A stretch of DNA of 64,000 nucleotides from Xanthomonas arboricola (GTDB lineage: Bacteria; Pseudomonadota; Gammaproteobacteria; Xanthomonadales; Xanthomonadaceae): positions 849,573 to 913,572 of the forward strand of contig NZ_MIGY01000003.1 in assembly GCF_002940665.1 (NCBI RefSeq), written 5' to 3'. Shown piece by piece: positions 24,482 to 32,883 of the stretch (position 1 is the first letter of the stretch; each line of letters starts with the position of its first letter). The notes under the pieces were generated by a model. The model saw only the letters and a program-made list of their open reading frames with translations, was not told the DNA's origin and did not search any database. The translations under genes and the position numbers were made by a program.

Positions 24482-25027
24482 TTACCAGATCAGATCGTCC
24501 GGCACCTTGAACTGGCTGTAATAGTCGTCGTCGCTGTCCGGCGCCGATGGCGTGCTGCTACGGCCGTGATCCAGCACCACGCTGTCCGCATCGCGGCTGT
24601 AGACCTTGTCGGCGGCGGCGCGCGGAATCAGCTCAAAGCCATCGCCATGCCGCACGATCACCAGCGCCCCGCTGGCGAGCTGACTGCGCAGCGCGGGGTT
24701 GACCAGCACGCTGCGGATGACGCTGCCGTCGTTGAAGCGGTAGTCGATCTCGCCATCGCGCTTGACCTTGTTGGTTTCCACGATCTGCCGGACCTGGGCC
24801 AGCACTTCCTGCCGCCGCAGCTGCAGCTTGCGTTCTTCGGCCAGCGCGCGATCGCGCTCGGCGCGCTCGGCCTGTAGCCGCGCCGCGTCCACCTTGTCGA
24901 CCTCGACCGGTGCCACGGCCGCGCCCTTGGCATGACGCTGCTTGTTCTGCTCGCGCGCGACCTTGTCCACCTGGGCCTTCTTGACCAGGCCGGCCTTGAG
25001 CAGTTGTTCTTGCAGCGGATTGCGCAT
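24482..25027 (-). CDS. DUF2058 (YaiL-like) nucleoprotein
   Basis: 181 residues. The start MRNPLQEQLLKAGLVKKAQV and a highly charged coiled-coil stretch (about 50-90, rich in Arg/Glu/Gln, RLQAERAERDRALAEERKL) are typical of the YaiL/DUF2058 family. A small C-terminal domain follows (IDYRFNDGSVIRSVLVNP, GALVIVRHGDGFELIPR). Relatives are annotated as polynucleotide-associated proteins; a role in RNA or ribosome handling is inference. First gene of the probable pair with DUF3228. Confidence 0.85.
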   Translation of the reverse strand: MRNPLQEQLLKAGLVKKAQVDKVAREQNKQRHAKGAAVAPVEVDKVDAARLQAERAERDRALAEERKLQLRRQEVLAQVRQIVETNKVKRDGEIDYRFNDGSVIRSVLVNPALRSQLASGALVIVRHGDGFELIPRAAADKVYSRDADSVVLDHGRSSTPSAPDSDDDYYSQFKVPDDLIW

Positions 25028-25378
25028 GGGAAGGGAACCGGTGAATGTGCGCCCAGTTTACCGCGCCCCGCGCCACCCAGCCTGACTGCCCGAGCCTGCC
25101 ACCGGCAGCAGTAGCCGATTCTGCCGGGCCCTTCTTCGCATGCGCGAGCTCCCAAGTTCTGCGACGACGCACCACGCAAAGCGCGACCTGCACCGGGGTT
25201 TTCCCACCCGCCTGCATTGAATACGTATGCACAACAGCGATGTTGCGCCGCGATGCACGCTTAGCATCACCGCGCGCTGCACGCCGTGCGCGCGCTTTCC
25301 GGAACAGGGGCCGGAGGCCTCGATGCGGGCATCGTGCAGCATGCGTGTGCTCGCGCCTACCGACTGGAGATCCATCCG
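25028..25378. other. Divergent intergenic region, amylase promoter region
   Basis: 351 bp between DUF2058 and the amylase gene. No gene seen. GGAG 10 nt before the amylase ATG is the only clear signal; I cannot identify a catabolite or Clp-type operator with confidence. Confidence 0.5.
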
Positions 25379-26806
25379 ATGCGCGATACGCACGCTCCAC
25401 CCCCGCCCTCGCGGCTTCAACGCAGCTCGCGGCTGCTGCTCGCCGCGCTGGTGCTGCTGCTGACCACCGCCAATGTGCAGGCCGATGTGATCCTGCATGC
25501 CTTCAATTGGCCGTATGCCACCGTAGAGGCACGCGCCAGGCAGATTGCCGACGCCGGTTATCGCAAGGTATTGGTCGCTCCCGCCTATCGCTCGCAAGGC
25601 AGCGCATGGTGGGCGCGCTACCAACCGCAGGATCTGCGCGTGATCGATGGCCCGCTGGGCGACACCGCCGCGTTCTCGCGCATGGTGCGGGCATTGGCCG
25701 ACAATGGTGTGGAGACCTATGCCGATGTGGTGCTCAACCACATGGCCAACGAGGCGGCGACACGTTCGGATCTCAATTACCCCGGCAGCGCCGTGCTCGC
25801 GCAATACGCTGCAAATCCCGGCCGTTACGAGACGTTGCGTCTGTTCGGCACCTTGCAGTCGAACTTTCTGAGCGCCAGCGATTTCGGTCCGGCACAGTGC
25901 ATCACCAATTACAACGATGCCTACCAGGTGCGCACCTATCGCATCTGCGGTGGCGGCAGCGATCCGGGCCTGCCGGACCTGCTCGGCAACGATTGGGTGG
26001 TGCAGCAGCAGCGCGCCTATCTGCAAGCGCTGAAGGGCCTGGGTGTGACCGGCTTCCGTGTCGATGCGGCCAAGCATATGAGCTTCGATCATCTCAATCG
26101 GGTGTTCGATGCAGGCATTCGTTCCGGCGTCTATGTGTTCGGCGAATTGATCACCGGCGGCGGTACCGGCAATGGCGATTACGACCAGTTCCTGGCGCCG
26201 TACCTGCAGTCCACGCCGCATGCGGCCTACGACTTTCCGTTGTTCAACGCGGTGCGCAATGCGTTCGCCGTCGGCGCCAGCCTGCAGCAGTTGGTCGATC
26301 CCGCATCTACCGGCCAGGCCTTGCCAGGCAATCGCGCGGTGACCTTCGCCGTCACCCACGACATCCCCAACAATGCCGGCTTCCGCTACGCCATCCTCGA
26401 CCCTGTCGACGAGACCCTGGCATACGCATATCTGATCGGCCGCAACGGCGGCATGCCGATGGTCTACACCGACAACAACGAAAGCGGCGACAACCGCTGG
26501 ATCAACGCCTATCTGCGCGACGACCTGCGCCGCATGATCGGCTTCCACAACGGCGTGCAAGGCAGCGACATGCAGATGCTGTCGTCCAGTTCCTGCCATG
26601 TACTGTTCCGGCGCGGCAGCCTGGGCATCGTCGGCATCAACAAGTGCGGCAATCCGGTCACCACCACCGTGGCGATGAATGGCAGCGTGCTGTACTGGAA
26701 CGCGGATTATGTGGATGCACTGGGCTCGGGCAGCGTGGTGCGTATTTCCAGCGGCTCCTACACCTTTACGCTGCCGGCGCGCGGTGCGCGTATGTGGCGC
26801 CGCTGA
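25379..26806 (+). CDS. Secreted alpha-amylase (GH13)
   Basis: 475-residue extracellular starch-degrading enzyme. Signal peptide: Arg-containing start, then LLLAALVLLLTTANVQA with cleavage before DVILHAFNWPY (about residue 36). GH13 conserved regions: DVVLNHM (about 116), GFRVDAAKHM with nucleophile Asp229, FGELI with acid/base Glu256, and FAVTHDIPNN with the transition-state Asp. The C-terminus is a beta-sandwich domain C. ATG 25379 has a GGAG site; an in-frame start 31 codons upstream would bury the signal peptide. Probably exported by Sec and then type II secretion. Confidence 0.94.
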   Translation: MRDTHAPPPPSRLQRSSRLLLAALVLLLTTANVQADVILHAFNWPYATVEARARQIADAGYRKVLVAPAYRSQGSAWWARYQPQDLRVIDGPLGDTAAFSRMVRALADNGVETYADVVLNHMANEAATRSDLNYPGSAVLAQYAANPGRYETLRLFGTLQSNFLSASDFGPAQCITNYNDAYQVRTYRICGGGSDPGLPDLLGNDWVVQQQRAYLQALKGLGVTGFRVDAAKHMSFDHLNRVFDAGIRSGVYVFGELITGGGTGNGDYDQFLAPYLQSTPHAAYDFPLFNAVRNAFAVGASLQQLVDPASTGQALPGNRAVTFAVTHDIPNNAGFRYAILDPVDETLAYAYLIGRNGGMPMVYTDNNESGDNRWINAYLRDDLRRMIGFHNGVQGSDMQMLSSSSCHVLFRRGSLGIVGINKCGNPVTTTVAMNGSVLYWNADYVDALGSGSVVRISSGSYTFTLPARGARMWRR

Positions 26807-26882
26807 GCTGTCGGGCGAGCACGCGGCGTCCGCTGCGTGGTTGGAGCCCGATCGCAAAGACACGCGGCCTCCGACACAGGAA

Positions 26883-26905
26883 AACACCGGCTTATCGCCG
26901 GTGTT
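26883..26905 (+). terminator. Terminator after the amylase gene
   Basis: 9-bp stem AACACCGGC/GCCGGTGTT with loop TTATC, 76 bp after the stop. AAAA before and TT after make it usable in both directions between convergent genes. Confidence 0.75.
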
Positions 26906-26939
26906 GTGGATGTTGCAACACGTTGGATGGTGCGACCGG

Positions 26940-27875
26940 CTACCAGGCGAACGGCGCGGTGACCTTGCGCGCGCCGAGCATGAACGCATCGGCCACATGC
27001 ACGAACGGGGTGACATCCACCTCCGATTCGCCGGCGCGCACAAGCTGCACGAAACGCCGGTACAAGCCGTCGTACTCGCTGGCCGCCTCCACCGGTTGCG
27101 GCTGGCCATCGATGCTCAACCTGGCACCGCCCTCGCTGAGCACGAGCAGGCCAGCGGTGGTGTCCACTTCGATATCCCAGCGCTGCTGGCCGGTCTGCAG
27201 AAAATCCAGTTCCGCCGTCACCGGCACGCCTGCAGTATCGACAAAACCGAGCCTGGCATACAGCGGTGCCTGGCGGTTTTCCGGCGTGTGCAACTCCGCT
27301 TCGCGCAGCGCGAAGGGGCGCGGCAACAGATGCGTGACGATGGACAGCGCATTGATGCCGGGGTCGAACACGCCCATGCCGCCCGGCTCCAGGATCCAGT
27401 CCTGGCCCGGGTGCCAATGACGAATGTCTTCCTTCCAGGTGATGTGCGCGCGCAGGATCTGCTTGTCGGCCAGCCACGCCCGCGCAGGCTCCACGGCAGC
27501 GGCGCAGCGCGAATGCCAGCTGGTGAACAGGCTGCGTTGCGCACGCTGCGCCAACGCGCGCAGATCGTCGATCTCGGCCAGGGTGGCGGCTGGGGGTTTT
27601 TCCAGGAACACATGGCGCCCGGCGGCCAGCGCGGCCTGTGCCTGCGCATGCCGCCCCACCGGCGGCGTGCACAGCGCCACCGCTTCAATCTGCGGATGCG
27701 CCGCGAAGGCCTCTTCCAGGCTGTGATAGGCCGGCACTCCATCGACCGTGCCGTGCCGGCTCACGGTGGCCACCAGCTGCACATCGGCGCGCGCGGCGAT
27801 GGTGGGCACGTGCTGGTCGCGGGCGATCTTGCCGATGCCGACAAGGGCAATGCGCAATGCGTCTGGATGCTTCAT
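26940..27875 (-). CDS. Gfo/Idh/MocA oxidoreductase, D-galactose/L-arabinose 1-dehydrogenase-like
   Basis: 311-residue NAD(P)-dependent sugar dehydrogenase. Rossmann motif IALVGIGKIARDQHVP (about 9-24), then HVFLEKPPA with the catalytic Lys of the EKP motif (about 94). ITWKEDIRHWHPGQDWI and GGMGVFDPGINALSIV near 145-180 are the aldose 1-dehydrogenase subgroup pattern. It would oxidise galactose or arabinose to the lactone. It is convergent with the amylase gene; no other sugar genes adjoin it. The substrate assignment is inference from motif style. Confidence 0.82.
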   Translation of the reverse strand: MKHPDALRIALVGIGKIARDQHVPTIAARADVQLVATVSRHGTVDGVPAYHSLEEAFAAHPQIEAVALCTPPVGRHAQAQAALAAGRHVFLEKPPAATLAEIDDLRALAQRAQRSLFTSWHSRCAAAVEPARAWLADKQILRAHITWKEDIRHWHPGQDWILEPGGMGVFDPGINALSIVTHLLPRPFALREAELHTPENRQAPLYARLGFVDTAGVPVTAELDFLQTGQQRWDIEVDTTAGLLVLSEGGARLSIDGQPQPVEAASEYDGLYRRFVQLVRAGESEVDVTPFVHVADAFMLGARKVTAPFAW

Positions 27876-28274
27876 CGAAACCTTCGGGCTGAGGGTGAAG
27901 TGGCGGGACCCGCGCGATCGCCCGTTTCAGGCGCATGCACGGAGCCTGCGGCAACGGCGCGCTGCACCAGCGCACGCAACGGCGCAGTGTAAGGTCAGGC
28001 TGCGGTTCGCTGCGAGACATCGCTCCTGCTTGTTTTGCTATACCTGCGCCGCCCGGTGGCCGTGTAAAGGCAGCCATCGCTGCGTTTTTATGGCGGCACC
28101 ATTGCTCATGTGTCGGCCGGCTTGTCGCAACCAGCCGAAGACGGCGCATCTCAGGATCACAAAGCGCACGCGGCCCGGCCCATCCTGCCGACACGTCAAT
28201 TGACGCAAGCGCCGGCGCAGACCACGATCGCCGCCAGCACCCGGATCTGCCGCCACCCTTGAAGGATCACACCG
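27876..28274. other. Divergent intergenic region, nothing recognised
   Basis: 399 bp between the divergent dehydrogenase and VOC genes. No RNA, repeat or clear promoter recognised. Confidence 0.5.
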
Positions 28275-28673
28275 ATGTTGCATCACCTTTCGCTGGGCGT
28301 TCGCTCAATCGAGGCGTCGGCCGCCTTCTACGACGCCGTGCTTGGCGCACTCGGTTATGTGCGGGTGTGGTCCGACCTGGAGCCGGGCACGCCCGATCAG
28401 GCGGTCGGTTACGGCCGGCCTGGCGGCGATGACAGCCTGGCGTTGAAGCAGCGCCAGGCAGCGCAATGCGCGCCGGGGGCTGGCTTCCATCTGGCGTTCG
28501 CCGCCAGCGATGCGGCGGCGGTCGATGCCTTCCATCGGGCCGCGCTGCAGCACGGCGGCAGCTGCAACGGTGCGCCCGGCCTGCGGCCGGAGTACGGCAA
28601 CGATTACTACGCTGCGTTTGTCATCGATCCCGACGGGCACCACCTCGAAGCGGTGGTCGATACGACGGTCTGA
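28275..28673 (+). CDS. VOC-family (glyoxalase/bleomycin-resistance fold) protein
   Basis: 132 residues forming one vicinal-oxygen-chelate domain. MLHHLSLGVRSIEASAAFYD supplies the first His and beta strand, GAGFHLAFAASD the second module, and NDYYAAFVIDPDGHHLEAV the final Glu-containing strand. GAAGGATCACACC lies just before the ATG. The family includes lyases, isomerases and drug-binding proteins; no specific function can be assigned. Confidence 0.85.
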   Translation: MLHHLSLGVRSIEASAAFYDAVLGALGYVRVWSDLEPGTPDQAVGYGRPGGDDSLALKQRQAAQCAPGAGFHLAFAASDAAAVDAFHRAALQHGGSCNGAPGLRPEYGNDYYAAFVIDPDGHHLEAVVDTTV

Positions 28674-28680
28674 GCGCAGG

Positions 28681-28893
28681 TGCTTGCCTGCCGTTGCGCG
28701 GCTGCATCTGTGCGCGGCGTGAGCACGAGACTGATCTGCAGAATGCGCTCCGGCGCCATCGGCGCACTGGCGCTGACCACTGGCAACCGGGCAGAGGCCG
28801 GCAGATCCACGTCTCCGCGTACGCGATGCCCGCGCTGCGCACCGCCATGGTGGATGCCAGCAATGCCACGCCCAGAAACTTCCGCGTCGCCAC
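28681..28893 (-). pseudogene. Relic of a secreted protein, frameshifted (S53-propeptide-like)
   Basis: Reading from GTG 28893, the first frame gives a convincing signal peptide (RKFLGVALLASTMA..AGIAYA). The next frame then gives GDVDLP, LPVVSASAP and ILQISLVLTPRTDAAAQRQ. Inserting one base near 28819 would join them with a cleavage site AYA/GDVDLP. The second part resembles the propeptide start of sedolisin (S53) peptidases. The rest of such a gene is missing: the frame runs into the 3' end of the VOC gene. Weak but coherent evidence for a 5' gene remnant. Confidence 0.35.
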
Positions 28894-28926
28894 CTGTCTG
28901 ACCTGAGTTCGCAGGACAGACAGGTG
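28891..28926. terminator. Hairpin after the quinone oxidoreductase gene
   Basis: 10-bp perfect stem CACCTGTCTG/CAGACAGGTG, an A-A mismatch, then CCTG/CAGG around a 6-nt loop. It begins 12 bp after the stop at 28938 (minus strand). There is no U-run on either side, so termination may be factor-assisted. Confidence 0.5.
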
Positions 28927-28937
28927 GCCGCATCCAC

Positions 28938-29915
28938 TCACATCTCCAGCACGACCTTGCCCAGGTGGCTGCCCTGCTCCAGATAGCGATGCGCTGCAGC
29001 GGCTTCGTTGAGCGGGAAGCGCTTGTCGAGCAGCACGCGCAGCTTGCCCTGCGCGATCCACGGCCACACCACGCGCTCCACTTCCGCGGCCAGGCGTGCC
29101 TTCTCGTCGGCACTGCGCGGGCGCAACGTCGAGCCGGTGAGGATCGCCTGCTTGCGCATCAGCAGCGGGATCGGCACCTCGATGGTCGAGCCGGCCTGCG
29201 AGGCGATGTAGACGATGCGCCCGCGCGGATTGAGCGCTTCCAGGGTGTCGGCGAACACCGCAGCGCCCACCATGTCCAACGACACATCCACCCCGCCGTG
29301 CGCCTTGGCCGCGTCGACAAACGATTCGGTGGTGGAATCGATCGCCACATCGGCACCCAGCTCGCGCGCCTGCGCCGCCTTGCCTGCCGAACGCGCGGTC
29401 GCCAGCACATGTGCACCTGCGGCCTTGGCCATCTGGATCGCAGTCACGCCGATCCCGGACGTGGCGCCGTGCAGCAGCAGCCATTCCCCGGCCGCCAGCC
29501 GGCCGTGCTCGAACAGGTTGGTGTACGCGGTAAAGATGGTTTCCGGCAGCGCGGCGGCATGCGCCAGATCCATGCCCGGCGGAATCGGCAGCACATGCCG
29601 CGCATCGACCGCTGCGTACTGTGCGTAACCGCCGCCGCCCAGCAGCGCACACACCCGATCGCCGACCTTCCAGCGACCGGCCGGCTCCACGATCTCGCCG
29701 GCGATTTCCAGCCCGAGCGTCTGCGGCGCGCCCGGCGGCGGCGGATAGTGACCGGCGCGCTGCAGCAGATCGGGACGATTGATGCCGGCCGCATGCACGC
29801 GGATCAGCACCTGTCCCGGCGCGGGGCGCGGGCGCGGCTGCTCGCTGGCGTACAGCGCATCCGCATCGCCCTTGCCATCGCGGATGGCGATTGCGGTCAT
29901 CGTGGTATCGCTCAT
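28938..29915 (-). CDS. NAD(P)H quinone oxidoreductase, zinc-free MDR family
   Basis: 325-residue medium-chain dehydrogenase/reductase of the quinone oxidoreductase (PIG3-like) type. GINRPDLLQRAGHYPPPPGA marks the PIG3 subgroup. The cofactor motif is LLHGATSGIGVTAIQMAKAA near 144-163, with VLATARS after it fitting NADPH. No structural-zinc cysteines are present. ATG 29915 has GGAG 8 nt upstream, better placed than the GTG 9 bp earlier. Single gene. Confidence 0.9.
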   Translation of the reverse strand: MSDTTMTAIAIRDGKGDADALYASEQPRPRPAPGQVLIRVHAAGINRPDLLQRAGHYPPPPGAPQTLGLEIAGEIVEPAGRWKVGDRVCALLGGGGYAQYAAVDARHVLPIPPGMDLAHAAALPETIFTAYTNLFEHGRLAAGEWLLLHGATSGIGVTAIQMAKAAGAHVLATARSAGKAAQARELGADVAIDSTTESFVDAAKAHGGVDVSLDMVGAAVFADTLEALNPRGRIVYIASQAGSTIEVPIPLLMRKQAILTGSTLRPRSADEKARLAAEVERVVWPWIAQGKLRVLLDKRFPLNEAAAAHRYLEQGSHLGKVVLEM

Positions 29916-30236
29916 GCGCAGCACTCCGTAGAAAGTGCGCCCAGTGTAGAGCTGCCTGCGTCAACGCCTGGCGCAAGCCCGGTCGCGACACGTCACGCAC
30001 GCGCAGCGTAACCACCTCGCTACCGCTTCAGGGCAAGCAACTGCACGATGGCCGGCATCACGCGCTGAGCAGTGCGGCAACAGGAGCGATTTACCGGATT
30101 GATGCGAGGCGCGGTCGCCGCCACGCGGCGATCGCCTGCAGGCCCGCAGATCCGGCCGTCACTCCGCTGCCAGCGCACTGCAAGACCACAGCACCTGACC
30201 ACGCGCGCCTGCATGGCAGACGCAGGTGGCAACCAG
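29916..30236. other. Intergenic, nothing recognised
   Basis: 321 bp between two minus-strand genes. No convincing gene or repeat. Confidence 0.5.
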
Positions 30237-30473
30237 TCACTCCGCGCTTGGAGCGGCATCCTGGTCGATGTACTGGCGGATCGCCTCGAACACCTTGGAG
30301 GTCCCGTCATCCTGATCCGAAGGCAGGCGTGCGGCAAAGTCCCTCAGCAACTTGTTGCCGTCCACGCCGGGTTGCTCGGCCAGGGCGAGCGCCAGGTCGC
30401 CGACGCTGCGCGCCAATGCAACCCAGATGCGGCCCAGCGATTCGGCGATTACATCCATTTCCTGTTCCTGCAT
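30237..30473 (-). CDS. Small acidic hypothetical protein
   Basis: 78 residues, helical and acidic (ends DQDAAPSAE). There is no signal peptide or membrane segment and no family I recognise. It is supported by a GGAG ribosome site 7 nt before ATG 30473, by coding-like third positions, and by a compact amphipathic N-terminal helix (AESLGRIWVALARSVGDLAL). It is divergent from metF, with about 215 bp between start codons. Confidence 0.6.
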   Translation of the reverse strand: MQEQEMDVIAESLGRIWVALARSVGDLALALAEQPGVDGNKLLRDFAARLPSDQDDGTSKVFEAIRQYIDQDAAPSAE

Positions 30474-30628
30474 GTCGCGCTCCGATCAGATGGCGTGGGG
30501 TAGCCGTGAGCTTACCGCGTACGCGGCATACCAAGACTGGCGCCCCAAGCAGCCCCAACCATGTGTGCGTGGCGCGGACCCGTACGATCTCCCGGCGATG
30601 CAGCCGAATGCAGGACATCCGCAACCAA

Positions 30629-30659
30629 ATATGCATTCATCGCGATGAAGCGATATTAT
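30629..30659 (+). promoter_or_regulatory. metF promoter and 28-bp palindromic operator
   Basis: Palindrome ATAT-N3-TTCATCG/CGATGAA-N3-ATAT centred at 30642.5 (30629-30656). The core TTCATCGCGATGAA is perfect. It overlaps a -10-like TATTAT (30654-30659), which would give a leader of about 20 nt before the metF ATG. The size and position fit an ArsR- or LysR-type methionine regulator such as SahR; the regulator is not in the window. Confidence 0.6.
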
Positions 30660-30687
30660 GCCGGCACGATCCGCCGGACCCGCCGCG

Positions 30688-31515
30688 ATGACGCATCTCA
30701 GTTTCGAGTTCTACCCGCCCAAGACCGACGACCAGCGCGCACAGCTGGACCGCACGGCGGCCAGGTTGAAGGGCTACGCGCCGGAATACGTGTCGTGCAC
30801 TTTCGGTGCCGGCGGCTCCACGCTCAGCTACACCTCCGAGACGGTGCGCCACCTCAAGCAGAAGCACGGTTTCGAAGCCGCCCCGCACCTGTCCTGCGTC
30901 GGCGGCAGCCGCCAGGAGATCCGCGAGCTGCTCAAGCTGTATCGCGCGATCGGCTGTACCCGCATCGTCGCGCTGCGCGGCGACCTGCCCTCGGGCATGG
31001 GCCACCCGGGTGACCTGCGCTATGCCTCGGACCTGATCGCCTTCATCCGCGCCGAGCACGGCGATGCGTTCCGGATCGAGGTCGGTGCGTATCCGGAGAC
31101 CCATCCGCAGGCGACCGACGCGTTGAGCGATCTGCGTTACTTCAAGGCCAAGGTGGATGCCGGCGCCGATGCCGCGATCACCCAGTACTTCTACAACGCC
31201 GATGCGTACTTTCATTTCCGCGACGCCGTGCAGCGCATGGGCGTGGAGATCCCGATCATCCCCGGCATCATGCCGATCTCCAATTTCTCGCAGTTGCGGC
31301 GTTTTTCCGAGCAGTGCGGTGCAGAAATTCCGCGCTGGATCGGCAAGAAGATGCAGTCCTATGGCGACGATGCCGATGCAGTGCGCGCCTTCGGTGCGGA
31401 AGTGGTGGCCACCGTGTGCGAGCGCCTGATCGCCGGTGGCGCGCCTGCCCTGCACTTCTACACGCTCAACCTGGCCAAGCCGACCACGCAGGTGCTGCAA
31501 CTGCTAGGCCGCTGA
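30688..31515 (+). CDS. metF: 5,10-methylenetetrahydrofolate reductase
   Basis: 275-residue FAD enzyme making 5-methyl-THF for methionine synthesis. LSFEFYPPKTDDQRAQLD opens the TIM barrel with the family Glu. VSCTFGAGGSTL and RIVALRGDLPSGMG follow, then AITQYFYNADAYFHF and the C-terminal IPGIMPISNFSQL. I chose ATG 30688 (MTHLSFEFYPPK) because the 10 codons before it overlap the promoter and are not conserved. It closes the methyl cycle with metK and ahcY, and here has its own promoter. Confidence 0.97.
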   Translation: MTHLSFEFYPPKTDDQRAQLDRTAARLKGYAPEYVSCTFGAGGSTLSYTSETVRHLKQKHGFEAAPHLSCVGGSRQEIRELLKLYRAIGCTRIVALRGDLPSGMGHPGDLRYASDLIAFIRAEHGDAFRIEVGAYPETHPQATDALSDLRYFKAKVDAGADAAITQYFYNADAYFHFRDAVQRMGVEIPIIPGIMPISNFSQLRRFSEQCGAEIPRWIGKKMQSYGDDADAVRAFGAEVVATVCERLIAGGAPALHFYTLNLAKPTTQVLQLLGR

Positions 31516-31664
31516 GCCGCCCGGCCGACGCCATGCCGCTCGGCAGGCGCGTCTGTGCGGGCACCTCATTCGCAAGCGCGCGCATGATACGCAAACGTCG
31601 TACAACTTCCCCCGGTCCCTGCGCGTTGTTCGCCGGCTCACGCACCGCCCGTTACGCTGCGCCG

Positions 31665-32258
31665 ATGCCTCGTCTGCTGCTGCCGTTACTGCTGTCGTTC
31701 TGCCTCTGCCCGGCCACACGCGTGCAGGCGCAGGAGATCCGTCGCTGCGTGACAGCGGATGGGCAGACCATGTTCACCGACCGCCGCTGCGAAGATGTCG
31801 GCGCCGCGTCGCGCCCGCCGCCGGCTACGCGCACGCAGGGCAACACCGGCCTGTATCGCTACGGCTGCCCGCGCCGGCTGAGCGAGCTGGTGTCGTTGCT
31901 GCAACTGGCCGTGGACAGCCGCGACGTCAATCGGCTCTCCAGCCTTTACCTGTGGAGCGGCCAGTCCGACACCGCTGCCAACCAGCTGCTGAGCCGGCTG
32001 GAAGCGATCGTGCAACGCCCGTTGCTGGACATCGTCCCGATGTACCCGCAACGCGATCCGCCGACCTGGGAAGCCGATGCCGGCACGGCAGTGGCTCCAT
32101 CCCTGGACGGCAGCGCCATCGACGCCCCACTCCCGGCACCGCCAAGCCGCCCGCGCCCCTGGGGCCTGCGCCTGGAACAGAACCTCGCCAGCGGTGCGCC
32201 CGCAAGCAGCGTGTTGCGGCTGCGCCGGCAGTACAACTGCTTCTGGGTGACGTTTTAG
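31665..32258 (+). CDS. Exported DUF4124-type protein
   Basis: 197 residues. Signal peptide MPRLLLPLLLSFCLCPATRVQA, then the DUF4124 opening IRRCVTADGQTMFTDRRCED with two Cys. A middle helical domain (ELVSLLQLAVDSRDVNRLSS) contains the phrase SLYLWSGQSDTAANQLLSRL. The C-terminus has RPRPWGLRLEQN and a final Cys (YNCFWVTF). Periplasmic or envelope location expected; function unknown. It is 149 bp after metF and may have its own promoter. Confidence 0.8.
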   Translation: MPRLLLPLLLSFCLCPATRVQAQEIRRCVTADGQTMFTDRRCEDVGAASRPPPATRTQGNTGLYRYGCPRRLSELVSLLQLAVDSRDVNRLSSLYLWSGQSDTAANQLLSRLEAIVQRPLLDIVPMYPQRDPPTWEADAGTAVAPSLDGSAIDAPLPAPPSRPRPWGLRLEQNLASGAPASSVLRLRRQYNCFWVTF

Positions 32259-32364
32259 CGCAGCGCCCGGCTTGAAAGACGCTAGCGGATTGCTGTGGCG
32301 AAGTGCCCTGCGTCGGCTGCGAGGCGGCGAGCCTGTCACGGGCCTCATCGGTGATGCTTGCGGG

Positions 32365-32883
32365 CTATGCGACAAGCCGGCCCATGATCTGCGTCACCGC
32401 CTGCTGCGGACTCAGCACCGCGCTGTCGATCACCCAATGCGGCTCGGTCCACGCCACGTAGTCATGCGCGAGCACGCAAGACCACTCCGGCACGCGCAAT
32501 CCGACGATGTCGCTTTGCCGCGATTCCACGCGCTGCCGGTGCACATTGCGATCGCTGCACACCACTTCGATCTCCAGCAAGCGGCTGCGTGTGCGACGAG
32601 CGACAGCACGCCACGCTTCACGGGTGACCGGCAGTGGGTTCACGCAATCGGCGACCACCACGTGACCCAGTTGCAGATTGGCCTCGGCAAGCGCGTAGGC
32701 GGTCATGTAGCCGGCTGCTCCGACGTCGTTGGCGAGTGCACCGCTTGCGCGTAGTGACTGCTCGATCGTATCGATACGCAAGTAAAACCCGTTGCAGTGC
32801 GTCAGTAGCGCCTTGGCAATGGAACTCTTGCCGACGCCCGGCAATCCGCCGAACACCACCAAGATCGCCGACGGTACGGTCAC
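32365..32883 (-). CDS. Small P-loop kinase (AAA_33-type)
   Basis: 172-residue cytosolic nucleotide-binding protein. Walker A GGLPGVGKSS is at residues 12-21. RIDTIEQSLR follows as in zeta-toxin-like or adenylyl-sulfate-kinase-like folds, then VVVADCVNPLPVTREAW (Walker-B-like) and an Arg-rich lid (RNVHRQRVESR). The start is GTG 32883; its GTGA overlaps the MutT-ThiE stop, so the two are coupled. The substrate is unknown; shikimate-kinase-like or antibiotic phosphorylation are both possible. Confidence 0.8.
   Translation of the reverse strand: MTVPSAILVVFGGLPGVGKSSIAKALLTHCNGFYLRIDTIEQSLRASGALANDVGAAGYMTAYALAEANLQLGHVVVADCVNPLPVTREAWRAVARRTRSRLLEIEVVCSDRNVHRQRVESRQSDIVGLRVPEWSCVLAHDYVAWTEPHWVIDSAVLSPQQAVTQIMGRLVA

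Noticed and set aside
30072..30503. 143-codon plus-strand frame upstream of metF
   Set aside because: It is antisense to the better-supported 78-residue minus-strand gene and has no ribosome site or family.
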